DNA of 64,000 nt. It comes from Kribbella italica (GTDB taxonomy: Bacteria; Actinomycetota; Actinomycetes; Propionibacteriales; Kribbellaceae). Under the pieces are notes generated by a model. It ran no database searches. It was given only the letters and a program-made list of their open reading frames with translations, and was not told the origin of the DNA. A program made the position numbers and the translations under genes. Numbering within the stretch: the stretch's first letter is position 1; each line of letters starts with the position of its first letter. The stretch spans positions 6,572,001-6,636,000 of the forward strand of contig NZ_JACHMY010000001.1 of the NCBI RefSeq assembly GCF_014205135.1. Reading direction: 5' to 3'. Positions 32,129 through 40,585 of the stretch are shown one piece after another.

Positions 32129-32764
32129 TCAGGCGACGCGGGTGGTGCCGGTGCGCGGTGCGGGGCAGGGCTGGTCCACCACGGCGTCGAACGCGTCCAG
32201 GACGGCGCTGACCTCCGGACGGGCCCGCGGTGCCTTGGCGGCCGGGCTCTGACCACGGCGAGCCCTGCGCAGGTGGCGTTTCACGGTCGACAGCGAGCAT
32301 CCGAGGCGCATCGCGAGCGACTCGAGGCTGTCGTTGGGGTACTGGGTCCGCAGGCGCAGGACCTCTTCGTGGCTGACCGGCCGGCGGGTCCCGCGGGCCC
32401 CGGCGAGCTGGTCGAAGTCGTCGGCCTGGACCTCGACGTCCAACAGGTTGCGCATTGAACGACGTTGTACAGCAGTGGTTCCGGCGACGAAGCCGCTGAC
32501 GTCGTGCTCGGCCACCGCGCTGAACAGGCAGTCGGTGAACAGCGGGCAGGAAGCGCAGACCGCTTTGGCTTCCCGGACCAGCTGCTCGTACCGCTCCCTG
32601 GTCCGGCGGGTCGCCGACGCGGGCGGCGGCTCCTCCATCAGGCGGTGCTGGAAAATGTCGGATCGTGCGATACAGCCGGTCATGGCCCCTTCCATGATGG
32701 AAGATGTGTCGACAGCCGCACGGGCGGACCTGGCCCCGGGTGGGTTGGCGGTGTTGACAGTCAT
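32129..32764 (-). CDS. WhiB-family Fe-S regulator with C-terminal HTH
   Basis: 211 residues. Four Cys ligands for a [4Fe-4S] cluster are at 31, 70, 73 and 79 (spacing x38, x2, x5); the first gap is longer than usual. The normal G-(V/I)-W-G-G loop reads SGFVAGTT, so the Trp that contacts sigma-A in known WhiB proteins is missing. A sigma-region-4-like helix-turn-helix follows (about 128-165, DSLESLAMRLGCSLSTVKRH), absent from standard WhiB proteins. It probably binds DNA directly. ATG 32764 has a strong GGGGAG site. A palindrome TGTTCGAACA lies at 32811-32820 upstream. Confidence 0.85.
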   Translation of the reverse strand: MTVNTANPPGARSARAAVDTSSIMEGAMTGCIARSDIFQHRLMEEPPPASATRRTRERYEQLVREAKAVCASCPLFTDCLFSAVAEHDVSGFVAGTTAVQRRSMRNLLDVEVQADDFDQLAGARGTRRPVSHEEVLRLRTQYPNDSLESLAMRLGCSLSTVKRHLRRARRGQSPAAKAPRARPEVSAVLDAFDAVVDQPCPAPRTGTTRVA

Positions 32765-33243
32765 CGTGGCTCCCCAAGTTCCAGGACTCCGGTGAACGAA
32801 CGATGAAGCCTGTTCGAACACCCGAGTCCACTAGCTGATGGACCGACGCTCGTTGCCGACCCACCCCTGTTGGTCCGGCGCTAGGCGCACCGATCCATAA
32901 CTGTTGACGTCACCGATCCGGATTTGGTTGCACCCAATTCCGCACCAGTTCCTCGACGTTCTTCCCGGCGTGGGTCGGACCGGATGTGGATGATCCGGAA
33001 CAAGGCGTACGACGCGTGCGAACCGCCCCTGGTTCCCCGCCAGCCACCGCATGAAATCATGCACAAACCCTGCAGCGCAGGGGAACTTGCTGCCTTTGCA
33101 GCATCCTGCCGTAACGGTCTGGTGACGTTGTTCAACGGTCAATCAGATTGCATGGAAAACGATCTCCAGATGGTTGCGCGATGACTGTCGGAGGGAGTAA
33201 AGGAGTCTGTCCGAACGGGTCAAAAGGTCTGCCCGAAGACCGT
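32765..33243. other. Intergenic region without a supported gene
   Basis: About 480 bp of lower GC than its surroundings. It holds the 10-bp palindrome TGTTCGAACA (32811-32820), an imperfect hairpin joining CTAGC (32831) with GCTAG near 32880, and GCATGA-AA-TCATGC (33049-33062). Several short open frames exist but lack actinobacterial codon bias and start signals. It is probably the long regulatory leader of the WhiB gene. Confidence 0.5.
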
Positions 33244-33255
33244 TACGGTAGGTAG

Positions 33256-34059
33256 GTGTCGATGCGCAGAACACCCCGCCTGGTGGCCACCGATCTGGAC
33301 GGCACGCTGGTCCACAGTGACTCCACCGTCTCCCCGTTCACCCAAGCGACCGTGCGCGCGATCCAGGAGGCCGGCGCCGTCTTCGTGATGGTCACCGCGC
33401 GGCCGCCGCGCTGGCTGCACGACCTGTCCGACCTGGTCGGCGCGCACGGTGTCGCGATCGTTGCCAACGGCGCCATTCTGTACGACGTCGCCGCGCGCAA
33501 GGCGATCCGGACCCGGCTGATCGACCCGGCCGTCGCGCTGGAGGTCGCGCAGGCGATCCGCGCCGCCGTACCGGAGGTCGAGTTCGCGATCGAGCGACCG
33601 GACCGCTACGGACAGGAACCGCACTACCTGAACCGCTGGCCCAAGCCGGACGACACGTTGATCGCCGCCATCGACGAACTGCTCGCCGAGCCGGCGGCGA
33701 AACTCCTGGTCCGGCACCGCAGTCTGCACTCCGACGAGCTGCTGGCGCGCGTCGCGCCGATCGTGGGCGAGCGGGTGGCGGCCAGCCACAGCGGCGGGAC
33801 CGGGCTGGTGGAGATCGCCGCGAGCGGTGTCTCGAAGGCCGCGATGCTGGCCGATTTCGCTGCGGAACAAGGCATTTCGGCGGCCGAGACGATCGCCTTC
33901 GGGGACTCGCTGAACGATCTGCCGATGCTGACCTGGGCCGGTACGTCGTACGGCGTGGGCAACGCGCATCCCGAGGTGCTCGCGGTCGTCGACCACGTCT
34001 GCGGAACGAACGACGAGGACGGTGTCGCCACCGTCCTCGCTGCGCTGTTCGATCTCTAG
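33256..34059 (+). CDS. HAD-IIB (Cof-type) phosphatase
   Basis: 267 residues. Motif I is ATDLDGTLVHSD, motif II is VTARP and motif IV is AFGDSLNDLPML, with a C2B cap between. A soluble phosphatase of unknown substrate, paralogous to the enzyme at 31128. GTG 33256 lies 6 bases after TACGGT, so it is probably leaderless; ATG 33262 is the alternative. It ends 3 bases from the convergent bpa gene. Confidence 0.9.
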   Translation: MSMRRTPRLVATDLDGTLVHSDSTVSPFTQATVRAIQEAGAVFVMVTARPPRWLHDLSDLVGAHGVAIVANGAILYDVAARKAIRTRLIDPAVALEVAQAIRAAVPEVEFAIERPDRYGQEPHYLNRWPKPDDTLIAAIDELLAEPAAKLLVRHRSLHSDELLARVAPIVGERVAASHSGGTGLVEIAASGVSKAAMLADFAAEQGISAAETIAFGDSLNDLPMLTWAGTSYGVGNAHPEVLAVVDHVCGTNDEDGVATVLAALFDL

Positions 34060-34062
34060 CAA

Positions 34063-34668
34063 CTACAGATACATGCCCCCGCTGCCCGGGCCGTCGGTGT
34101 TGCCGTTGGCCTGGGGGCCGCCGGGGAACGGGCCGCCCTCGGGGAGCTGCTGGCCGCCCGGCAGGGCGCGGCGCATCTGCTCGAGCTGCTGACGGGCCGC
34201 CATCTGCTGGGCGAACAGCGCCGTCTGGATGCCGTGGAACAGGCCCTCCAGCCAGCCGACCAGCTGGGCCTGCGCGATCCGCAGCTCGGCCTCGGTCGGC
34301 GTGCTGTCGTCGGTGAAGTCGAGGCTCAGCCGCTCGAGCTCCTCGACCAGCTCCGGCGCCAGGCCGCTCTCCAGCTCCTTGATCGAGGCCTCGTGGATCG
34401 CCTTCAGCCGCTGGCGCGACGCCTCGTCGAGCGGAGCCGCCTTCACCTCTTCGAGCAGCTGACGGATCATGTTCCCGACCCGCATCACCTTGGCCGGCTG
34501 CTCGACCAGCTCGGTCACCGAGCGTGGCCCGTCGCTCACGTCGTCGTCCTCGTCACGCGGCGGCCCCTCGACGGCCATCCCGTCCGGCCCGACGATCAGG
34601 ATCTTGCCGTCCTCGGTCCGCGCCCCCGCCATCGGGACTTCCTGGCCCTCGTTGCTCTCCTCGCTCAT
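34063..34668 (-). CDS. bpa: Bacterial proteasome activator (Bpa/PafE)
   Basis: 201 residues. A central helical domain (about 50-165, VTELVEQPAKVMRVGNMIR onward) is the four-helix Bpa fold that assembles as a ring. A Gly/Pro-rich tail ends in GMYL, which fits the hydrophobic-Tyr-X (HbYX-like) motif that docks in the 20S proteasome and opens its gate. Bpa promotes ATP-independent degradation of some proteins. Its presence implies a 20S proteasome elsewhere in the genome. The charged N-terminus (about 1-45) is presumably disordered. Confidence 0.93.
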   Translation of the reverse strand: MSEESNEGQEVPMAGARTEDGKILIVGPDGMAVEGPPRDEDDDVSDGPRSVTELVEQPAKVMRVGNMIRQLLEEVKAAPLDEASRQRLKAIHEASIKELESGLAPELVEELERLSLDFTDDSTPTEAELRIAQAQLVGWLEGLFHGIQTALFAQQMAARQQLEQMRRALPGGQQLPEGGPFPGGPQANGNTDGPGSGGMYL

Positions 34669-34780
34669 CTCCCCATCCTAGAAGCACCGCGGCGCGCGGT
34701 CTGTGGGTGAGCACCATCGGGCTCGGTCGCGCCGCGGGGTCCGGGCCCTCGTCTCCCTCCGCGACCCTCGCTTCTCCTCC

Positions 34781-35311
34781 TCAAGCAGTCCGCGCGCGAT
34801 GCCGGCGTACGGCGTCGCGGTTGGAGCAGGCCGGACTGCAGTACCGCTGCTTCCCGCCCCGCGACAGATCGGCGTACACCTTCTCGCACCCGTCCATCGC
34901 GCACCGCCCGAGCCGGGAGATCCCCCGCCCCACCAGATGCAGCGCCGTCCCGGTGCTGATCAACGTCGCGACCAGCCGCCAGACCGGCACGCGGAACGGC
35001 CGGTAGTGCATGTGCCAGCCGTCGCCGGCGTGGTTGGTCAGCCGCGGGTGCTCGGTGTACTTGGCGAGCATCTCGTTCACGAGATCGACGCGCTTCTGCT
35101 CGTCCGACGCGTCGACGACCGCCAGCCACTCGTCCAGCACGATCCGGACGGTGGCGACGTCCTCCGCGGTGACCTGTCCGTCGCGGACGTGACTCTCGTC
35201 GATGCCGCTCTCGACGCACCGCGCCGCCAGCTCGGCCGGTGTCAAGGGCGGGTTCGTGACCAGGTTCACCGCCAGCAGCACGGCATCGGCGCCGTAAGGG
35301 TTGAGATGCAT
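34781..35311 (-). CDS. CGNR zinc-finger transcription regulator
   Basis: 176 residues. The N-terminal ABATE domain (about 1-125, opening NPYGADAVLLAVNLVTN) is a probable ligand sensor. The C-terminal CGNR finger has CAMDGC, then YCSPACSNRDAVRRHR, four Cys for zinc plus a basic DNA-contact helix. ATG 35311 is chosen over an upstream start that would add 11 residues. It is divergent from a small gene at 35337, with only 25 bp between the starts. The target is unknown. Confidence 0.85.
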   Translation of the reverse strand: MHLNPYGADAVLLAVNLVTNPPLTPAELAARCVESGIDESHVRDGQVTAEDVATVRIVLDEWLAVVDASDEQKRVDLVNEMLAKYTEHPRLTNHAGDGWHMHYRPFRVPVWRLVATLISTGTALHLVGRGISRLGRCAMDGCEKVYADLSRGGKQRYCSPACSNRDAVRRHRARTA

Positions 35312-35336
35312 AATGCCATTACAGCACGATGGATCC

Positions 35337-35507
35337 ATGACCACCAGACAAGAACTTCACCGGCACCGCTGGCGGGTGGCGTCGTCACACCCGGTCAGTG
35401 AAGGACTGCTGACCTACCAGAGCTGCGCCTGCGGCCAGTGGCGCGTCACCAGTACGCCGCTGCACCCGGTCGCGCACCCCGACCTGGCCCGGACCCGGGC
35501 CAAGTAG
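35337..35507 (+). CDS. Small protein with CACGQW motif
   Basis: 56 residues from ATG 35337. Basic, His/Arg-rich start (ELHRHRWRVASSHP) and a central SCACGQWRV. The paired Cys with Gly-x-Trp resembles half a zinc ribbon; no family is recognised with confidence. Its start is 25 bp from the divergent CGNR regulator, suggesting shared control. Confidence 0.5.
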   Translation: MTTRQELHRHRWRVASSHPVSEGLLTYQSCACGQWRVTSTPLHPVAHPDLARTRAK

Positions 35508-35520
35508 GGGCGCGCGGCAA

Positions 35521-38151
35521 CTAATCGACCCGGCGGACCATCGGCAGCCGGGACCGGGTCATCAACCAGGCCAGCGATCCGGCGAACAACGGCACCACGA
35601 TCACGATGGCACCGATCTCCTGCCACGGGATCACGAAGCTCGGCGACCCGAAGGCCGCGTGCGCCGTGTAGCCGTACAGAGCACCGACCCCCACGCCCAG
35701 CAGACATCCCAGCTGTCCTAGCACCCACGCCTGCGCCGCGGCCAGGTTGCGCCGTCGTCGCGGTGGCGCACCGACCGCGGCCAGAGTGGCCAGGTCGGCC
35801 CGTCCTTCGGCCGCTGAGAGCGAGACCGAGATCGCGACCCCCAGCAAGGTGACGACCGTGGCCGCGCCGATCAGCCCGAGCAGCCAGAGCCGCGCCGGGC
35901 TCTGGTACCCCTTCTCGATCGTGAGCAGGTCGTCGTGGCCGAGCACTCTGGCCACGGCGGCGAACTCGTCGTCGGTCGGCTCCCGCTCGAGGACGTACTG
36001 GGCCTGGAAGACCTGGACGGTGCCCAGCTTGCTCGCGGTCTCGGGACTGACGAACGACGCGAAGCGCAGCCGGCCGACGTCCGGCGGTGAACTCACCACC
36101 GCGCCCGGAAAGGTTTTGGCCAGCTTGCCCTCGTAGTCGCTCTCCGGGGTCAGTCGGGCCATCGAGCCGTTCAGCGCCCCCCGATCCGGTACGACGACCT
36201 TGCCCTCCCGCAGCGCGGCGGCCGCCTTCGGCCCGTACTCCGGGAATCGCGCGATGTAGTCCGGATCGACGACGAGTACGGGGTAGCCCGACATTCCCTG
36301 CAGACCGGCCGGACCCATCGCCATCAGGCCCGGTGTGTAGCCGCCGTTCGACTGCTGCCCGCGCAGAGCCACCGCTCCGAGCTCGTACGTCGCCTTGGCC
36401 GGGATCAGTTCGGCCACCTTCTCGACGGTGGAGGCGGAGTACGGAACCTCGTCGCCGAAGTTGACGATCCCGTCGCCGGACAGGCTCTCCGGCCGGTAGT
36501 CGACCGCGTCCGCGGCGATGCTGTTGGCCGCGGCGAACGCGATCGCCGCCGTGGCCGCGACGGCCATCATGATCGCCGCGGTCGCCGGGCCGGTGCGGTG
36601 GCGGTGCCGGGCCGCGTCGCGCAGCGCGAGCCGTCCGCTCAACGGGAAGATCCTGGCGATCCCGGCCGTCTTGGCCACCAGTCCCGGCAGCATCCAGACC
36701 AGCCCGATGATCGTGGCGGTGATCCCGAGCAGCACCAGCGCGATCGGCCCGGTCGGCGTGACGGTCGCCCGGCCCGATCCCTCGGTGGCCATCTTCTTCG
36801 CCGCCTCGAGCACGCCGGCCATCCAGCCGCTCCCGACGACGGTCAGCACGACCCCGGCGACCACCATCGCCAAGGCGGGCCGGCGGATCCGGACCACCGC
36901 GGCGGTCACGGTGAACCGTCCCGCCAGCGCTGCCATCGGCATCTGCCGGCCGGCGCTGATCGCCGGTACGACGGCCGCCGCGATCCCGGCGAGCAGGCCG
37001 AGCAGCGCGATCACCAGCAGGGTCGTCCACGGAACCTGGAAGCCGACGATGACGGCGTTGAGCATCTTCTCCCACAGCGGCCTGCCGACGACCATCAGTA
37101 GCAGGGCGATCACCAGGCCGCCGCCGGCGCCGAGGATTCCCGCGAAGAGCCCCTGCAGCAGCACGATCCGGCGGACGTCGCGAGGCCTGCCGCCGGTCGC
37201 GGTGACGAGTCCGAGCTCGCGCGTCTGACGGCGCGCGCCGACGGCGAACGCCGTACCGGCGAGCAGGACGATCTCGAGGATGCCGAACCCGATCACCAGC
37301 GCCATCACCGCGACCGCGCCGGCGTCGCCGGTCCCGCCGTACAGGGACGGCGGCGGGTCGATGATGTTTGCCCTAGGCACCAAATACATGCCGTTGCCGA
37401 GCAGGGCCTTGCTGACCGCGTCCGGGTCCGCCGTGGCGGGCAGGTCGACCAGGTAGTAGTACCTGGCATCGGAGTCGGCATCGACCAGCCGGTTGTCCGG
37501 CGTGGTGAACAGTGCTCTGCTGTCCGGGTCGTACAGCGTGCGGGCAAGTCCGACGACCACGAGCTCCTGGTCGTCCGCGGTCCGGATGGCGGCGCCGGGC
37601 TTCAGTTGCTTGCCGTCCAGCAGGGCAAGGAACTTCGCGAGTTCCGGCGACACGGCGACCTCGTTGGGCTTGCCCGGCATCCGGCCACCGTCCAGCTTGA
37701 AGGTTCCGTCCAGCAGCTTGCTCTGTCCGTCGCCTGTCAGCAGCCGGACCGACGTGTTCGTCTCCGGTCCGCGCAATTCGGCCGAGCCCATCTCGTACAG
37801 AGAACGCGCCGCCGTACTGCCAGGGGGCAGGTACGCCAGCGGGTCGACCTTGGCGGCGTCGCGCGACGCCACGACTCCTGGCGGCGGCGCGGGCTCGCCC
37901 CCGTTCAGCTGCGGTTCCTGCTCCTGCGGCCCGTACTTCGCGTACGGCGACACCATCAGCTGGGCGTCCGACGTACCGATCGTCGTTTCCGCGAGGGTCT
38001 CCCCGGTCGGGCTCCCGGCGATGTTGGTCAACCCGATCCAGGACGCGGCCAGCACCGGTACGCCGATCAGCGCGGCGACCAGCAGCGTTCTCCCCTTGGC
38101 GCGGCGCGCCGTGCGGACCGCGATCCGCAGAGGCGGTCCCCAGCCGCCCAT
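35521..38151 (-). CDS. FtsX-like ABC transporter permease
   Basis: 876 residues in the large, two-FtsX-domain permease class. There is an N-terminal helix (about 15-40), a long extracellular domain (about 45-290), three helices, a short cytoplasmic part, a second extracellular domain (about 560-760) and three final helices. MacB/BceB-type permeases couple ATP use to antibiotic or lipoprotein handling at the envelope rather than classic transport. ATG 38151 shares one base with the ATPase stop (TGATG), so they are coupled. Confidence 0.9.
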   Translation of the reverse strand: MGGWGPPLRIAVRTARRAKGRTLLVAALIGVPVLAASWIGLTNIAGSPTGETLAETTIGTSDAQLMVSPYAKYGPQEQEPQLNGGEPAPPPGVVASRDAAKVDPLAYLPPGSTAARSLYEMGSAELRGPETNTSVRLLTGDGQSKLLDGTFKLDGGRMPGKPNEVAVSPELAKFLALLDGKQLKPGAAIRTADDQELVVVGLARTLYDPDSRALFTTPDNRLVDADSDARYYYLVDLPATADPDAVSKALLGNGMYLVPRANIIDPPPSLYGGTGDAGAVAVMALVIGFGILEIVLLAGTAFAVGARRQTRELGLVTATGGRPRDVRRIVLLQGLFAGILGAGGGLVIALLLMVVGRPLWEKMLNAVIVGFQVPWTTLLVIALLGLLAGIAAAVVPAISAGRQMPMAALAGRFTVTAAVVRIRRPALAMVVAGVVLTVVGSGWMAGVLEAAKKMATEGSGRATVTPTGPIALVLLGITATIIGLVWMLPGLVAKTAGIARIFPLSGRLALRDAARHRHRTGPATAAIMMAVAATAAIAFAAANSIAADAVDYRPESLSGDGIVNFGDEVPYSASTVEKVAELIPAKATYELGAVALRGQQSNGGYTPGLMAMGPAGLQGMSGYPVLVVDPDYIARFPEYGPKAAAALREGKVVVPDRGALNGSMARLTPESDYEGKLAKTFPGAVVSSPPDVGRLRFASFVSPETASKLGTVQVFQAQYVLEREPTDDEFAAVARVLGHDDLLTIEKGYQSPARLWLLGLIGAATVVTLLGVAISVSLSAAEGRADLATLAAVGAPPRRRRNLAAAQAWVLGQLGCLLGVGVGALYGYTAHAAFGSPSFVIPWQEIGAIVIVVPLFAGSLAWLMTRSRLPMVRRVD

Positions 38152-38870
38152 CAGTGAGCTTCCAGCAGGACGTCGGCCTCGGGCAGCGGACCTGACTGGC
38201 CTACCAGGCGACCATCGCGCAGGTAGACGACGCGATCGGCCCAGGAGGCGTGTCGGGCGTCGTGGGTGACGAGGACGCCGGCGATCCCGTGCTGGTCGCA
38301 CCGGTCGCGCAGGAGCTGAAGGACTGCTTCTCCGGTCTCGGAGTCGAGGGCGCCGGTCGGCTCGTCGGCGAGCAGCAGCCGCCGTTCGCCGACGATCGCC
38401 CGCGCGATCGCGACGCGTTGCCGCTGCCCACCGGACATCTCGTCGGGAAACCGGTCGGCCAGCTCCGCGATCGCCACCTCCGTCAGCGCGGCCTCGGCGA
38501 ACTTGCGGGCGGTCCTGGCCCGGGTGCCGTCCAGCTCGAGCGGCAGCATCACGTTTTCGGCCGCGGTCAGCGCGGGGATCAGGTTGAAGTCCTGAAAGAC
38601 GTAGCCGATCCGGCGCCGGCGCAGTGCGGCGACAGCGTTGTTGCCCAAGGTGGCGAGGTCGTTCCCGTCGATCAGGATCTGGCCGGAGGTCGGCCGGTCG
38701 AGACCGCCCGCACAGGTGAGCAGCGTGGACTTGCCGGAGCCCGACGGGCCCATCACGGCGACCAGTTCACCGGCCGCGACGGCCAGGTCGACGTCGCGCA
38801 ACGCGTGCACGGCCTGCTCGCCGGATCCGTGCACCCGGCTGAGAGTGCGGATGTCCAGAATGCTGCTCAT
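38151..38870 (-). CDS. ABC transporter ATP-binding protein (MacB/LolD type)
   Basis: 239 residues. Walker A GPSGSGKST (near 41), Q-loop YVFQDFNLIP, signature MSGGQRQRVAIARAI, Walker B LLLADEPTGALD and H-loop VLVTHDARHA are all intact. It energises the FtsX-like permease encoded next. Its start overlaps the padR stop by four bases, so regulator, ATPase and permease form one operon. Confidence 0.94.
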   Translation of the reverse strand: MSSILDIRTLSRVHGSGEQAVHALRDVDLAVAAGELVAVMGPSGSGKSTLLTCAGGLDRPTSGQILIDGNDLATLGNNAVAALRRRRIGYVFQDFNLIPALTAAENVMLPLELDGTRARTARKFAEAALTEVAIAELADRFPDEMSGGQRQRVAIARAIVGERRLLLADEPTGALDSETGEAVLQLLRDRCDQHGIAGVLVTHDARHASWADRVVYLRDGRLVGQSGPLPEADVLLEAH

Positions 38871-39478
38871 CGCTTGGCCTCCGCCTGGTGGGTCCGATCG
38901 GGCTGCTCGGCCGGCGTCGCCGTACCGGAAGTGCTGTCCGTGCTCGCGGTACGGCGGGCGCGGGACAGCATCGCCTCGCAGTGGTCCAGCCAGCGGATCT
39001 CCGCCTCGGCGGAGAAGATCATCGACTCCAGCACCAGCAACCAGGAGATGTCGCCGTCGCGGCTGTTGCGCTTCAACCGGGTCAGCTCCTGCATCGACCG
39101 CATGGTCGAGGTCCGCTGCATCTGCACCACGGCGGGTACGTCGACCCCTGGGACGGCCAGCGCCAGCGCCAGCTTGATCGCCAGCTCGTCCCGCGGCCGC
39201 GACTCCCGGGTCACCGGTGTCGTGAACCAGCCGGCGAGCTCGGCCCGGCCGGCCTCGGTGATCGCGTACCGCGAGCGCCCGTCGCCGTCGTCCTGACCTG
39301 CCTCGGCGACGACCGGCTGGACGAACCCGTCCCGCTCGAGCCGGGTCAGAGTCGTGTAGACCTGCCCGATGTTCAGCGGCCAGGTCGAGCCGGTGGCCGT
39401 CTCGAACTCGCCGCGCAGCTGATATCCGTACTTCGGTTCGGCTCGGAGCAACGCGAGCAGACCGTGCTTGATCGACAT
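38867..39478 (-). CDS. PadR-family transcriptional regulator
   Basis: 203 residues. The winged helix is at about 1-80 (LALLRAEPKYGYQLRGEFE, QVYTTLTRLERDGFV) and a C-terminal dimerisation helix region at about 95-180. PadR proteins are repressors, and in this context often sense an antibiotic that the neighbouring ABC system counters. It is first in the operon with the ATPase and permease. A near-perfect palindrome lies directly before the start codon (39481-39504), so autoregulation is very likely. Confidence 0.92.
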   Translation of the reverse strand: MSIKHGLLALLRAEPKYGYQLRGEFETATGSTWPLNIGQVYTTLTRLERDGFVQPVVAEAGQDDGDGRSRYAITEAGRAELAGWFTTPVTRESRPRDELAIKLALALAVPGVDVPAVVQMQRTSTMRSMQELTRLKRNSRDGDISWLLVLESMIFSAEAEIRWLDHCEAMLSRARRTASTDSTSGTATPAEQPDRTHQAEAKR

Positions 39479-39480
39479 GG

Positions 39481-39504
39481 ATACTGAGTATGCATACCGA
39501 GTAT
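39481..39504. promoter_or_regulatory. PadR operator
   Basis: A 24-bp near-perfect palindrome: ATACT, two bases, GTATGCATAC, two bases, AGTAT. Only the two unpaired dinucleotides break symmetry. It starts 3 bp upstream of the padR ATG and must cover the promoter. PadR operators of the ATAC/GTAT type are well known. Confidence 0.8.
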
Positions 39505-39529
39505 GTGCCTGGTCAATCCCGCGCTGAGG

Positions 39530-40114
39530 TCAGGGAGTGAAGAGGCGGGCCAGGTGGGCGTCGAGGGAACCGGTCAGGAACTGCGCGCGCAGCGGCTCGG
39601 CCAAGGTGAGCGCCTGAACGACCAGGCCGTCGACGACGGCGAGCAGCAGGCCGGCCTCGGTCTCGGTGTCGACGACGTCCGGTAGGGCGCCTTCGGCGGC
39701 GGCCGCGTCCAGCAGGCGGGCGAACGCGACCCGGAGCTCGCTGTCGGTGGCGGCGGCGATCGCCTTCAGGGTCGGTGAGATCGCGGCGGCCGCGCTGAAC
39801 GCCAGCCAGACCCGCGCGTCACGCGCGCGCTCCTCGTCCAGCGGCAGCCAGAGCTCGAGCGCCTGGCGCAGCACCTTGCGTGGTGGGCCGGACAGGTCGA
39901 CGGTCGCCAGCTTCTCGTCGAACCGCTCGGTGACGTGCCGAAACGCCGACGCCACCAACTCGTCCTTGCTGCGGAAGTAGTACTGCACCTGCGCGAGCGA
40001 GATCCCGGCCGCCGCCGCGACGGTCCGCATCGTCGCGGCCTCGAGGCCGCGCTCGGCGATCACATCGAGCACCGCGTCCAGCACGTGCGCTCCGCGCCGC
40101 TGTTCCCCAGTCAC
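39530..40114 (-). CDS. TetR-family regulator
   Basis: 194 residues from GTG 40114. The helix-turn-helix (about 10-55) includes AGISLAQVQYYFRSKDELV. The C-terminal domain (TetR_C) is about 80-190. GTG 40114 lies 7 bases after a minus-strand TACCGT (40127-40122), pointing to a leaderless start; ATG 40144 upstream is the alternative. No divergent partner exists, so the target is unclear; autoregulation or control of the adjacent VOC gene is possible. Confidence 0.85.
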   Translation of the reverse strand: MTGEQRRGAHVLDAVLDVIAERGLEAATMRTVAAAAGISLAQVQYYFRSKDELVASAFRHVTERFDEKLATVDLSGPPRKVLRQALELWLPLDEERARDARVWLAFSAAAAISPTLKAIAAATDSELRVAFARLLDAAAAEGALPDVVDTETEAGLLLAVVDGLVVQALTLAEPLRAQFLTGSLDAHLARLFTP

Positions 40115-40185
40115 ACTCCTGACGGTAGCCCTTGGCAACGACATCCAGGGACGAATCCGTGCAACGAACCCGTCTCGGCGTGGGC

Positions 40186-40560
40186 TCAGTCGGCGCTGCG
40201 GACGAGGTGCGTGATGCCGACCGGGTTGGTGATCCAGTGCCCGTCGCTCCCCTCGGGCAAGGGCTCGAGCTCGTCCCGGGCCTCGATCCCGTGGCTCTTC
40301 AGGTGCTCCATCGCCGCCGCGACGTCCGGCGTGAAGAGCTCCAGCCACAGATCGCCCCGGGCGTAGTTGTCCACCTGATCGAGCCAGAGCGTCACCGGCC
40401 CGAACTTCAGCGACGCGCACCGCGGTACGGCGTCCACCACGTGCGGCCCGCTCTCGTCGGTAACCTCGAACCCGAGCGCGTCGCGGTAGAACGCGACCGT
40501 CCGTTCGAAGTCCGCCTTGGGCACCTTCATCGCGACATTCAGTCCGCCGTGGAAGTCCAT
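40186..40560 (-). CDS. VOC/glyoxalase-family protein
   Basis: 124 residues, one vicinal-oxygen-chelate domain (GGLNVAMKVPKADFERTVAFY at the start, WLELFTPDVAAAMEHLKSHG later, closing WITNPVGITHL). Fold members bind metals or sequester drugs; the role here is unknown. ATG 40560 lies 7 bases after minus-strand TAGACT (40573-40568), so it is probably leaderless. Two further bases upstream give TATATAGACT, a strong -10 region. Confidence 0.85.
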   Translation of the reverse strand: MDFHGGLNVAMKVPKADFERTVAFYRDALGFEVTDESGPHVVDAVPRCASLKFGPVTLWLDQVDNYARGDLWLELFTPDVAAAMEHLKSHGIEARDELEPLPEGSDGHWITNPVGITHLVRSAD

Positions 40561-40585
40561 GCGGGCAAGTCTATATAAGTGATGG

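Noticed and set aside
32831..33184. Possible small genes in the WhiB-HAD intergenic region (both strands)
   Set aside because: Codon use lacks the GC-rich third position of neighbours, no start signal is seen, and sequences show no recognisable domain.
33256..34059. Sucrose- or trehalose-phosphate phosphatase
   Set aside because: The motifs fit the HAD-IIB Cof class generally; nothing specific to those enzymes is seen.
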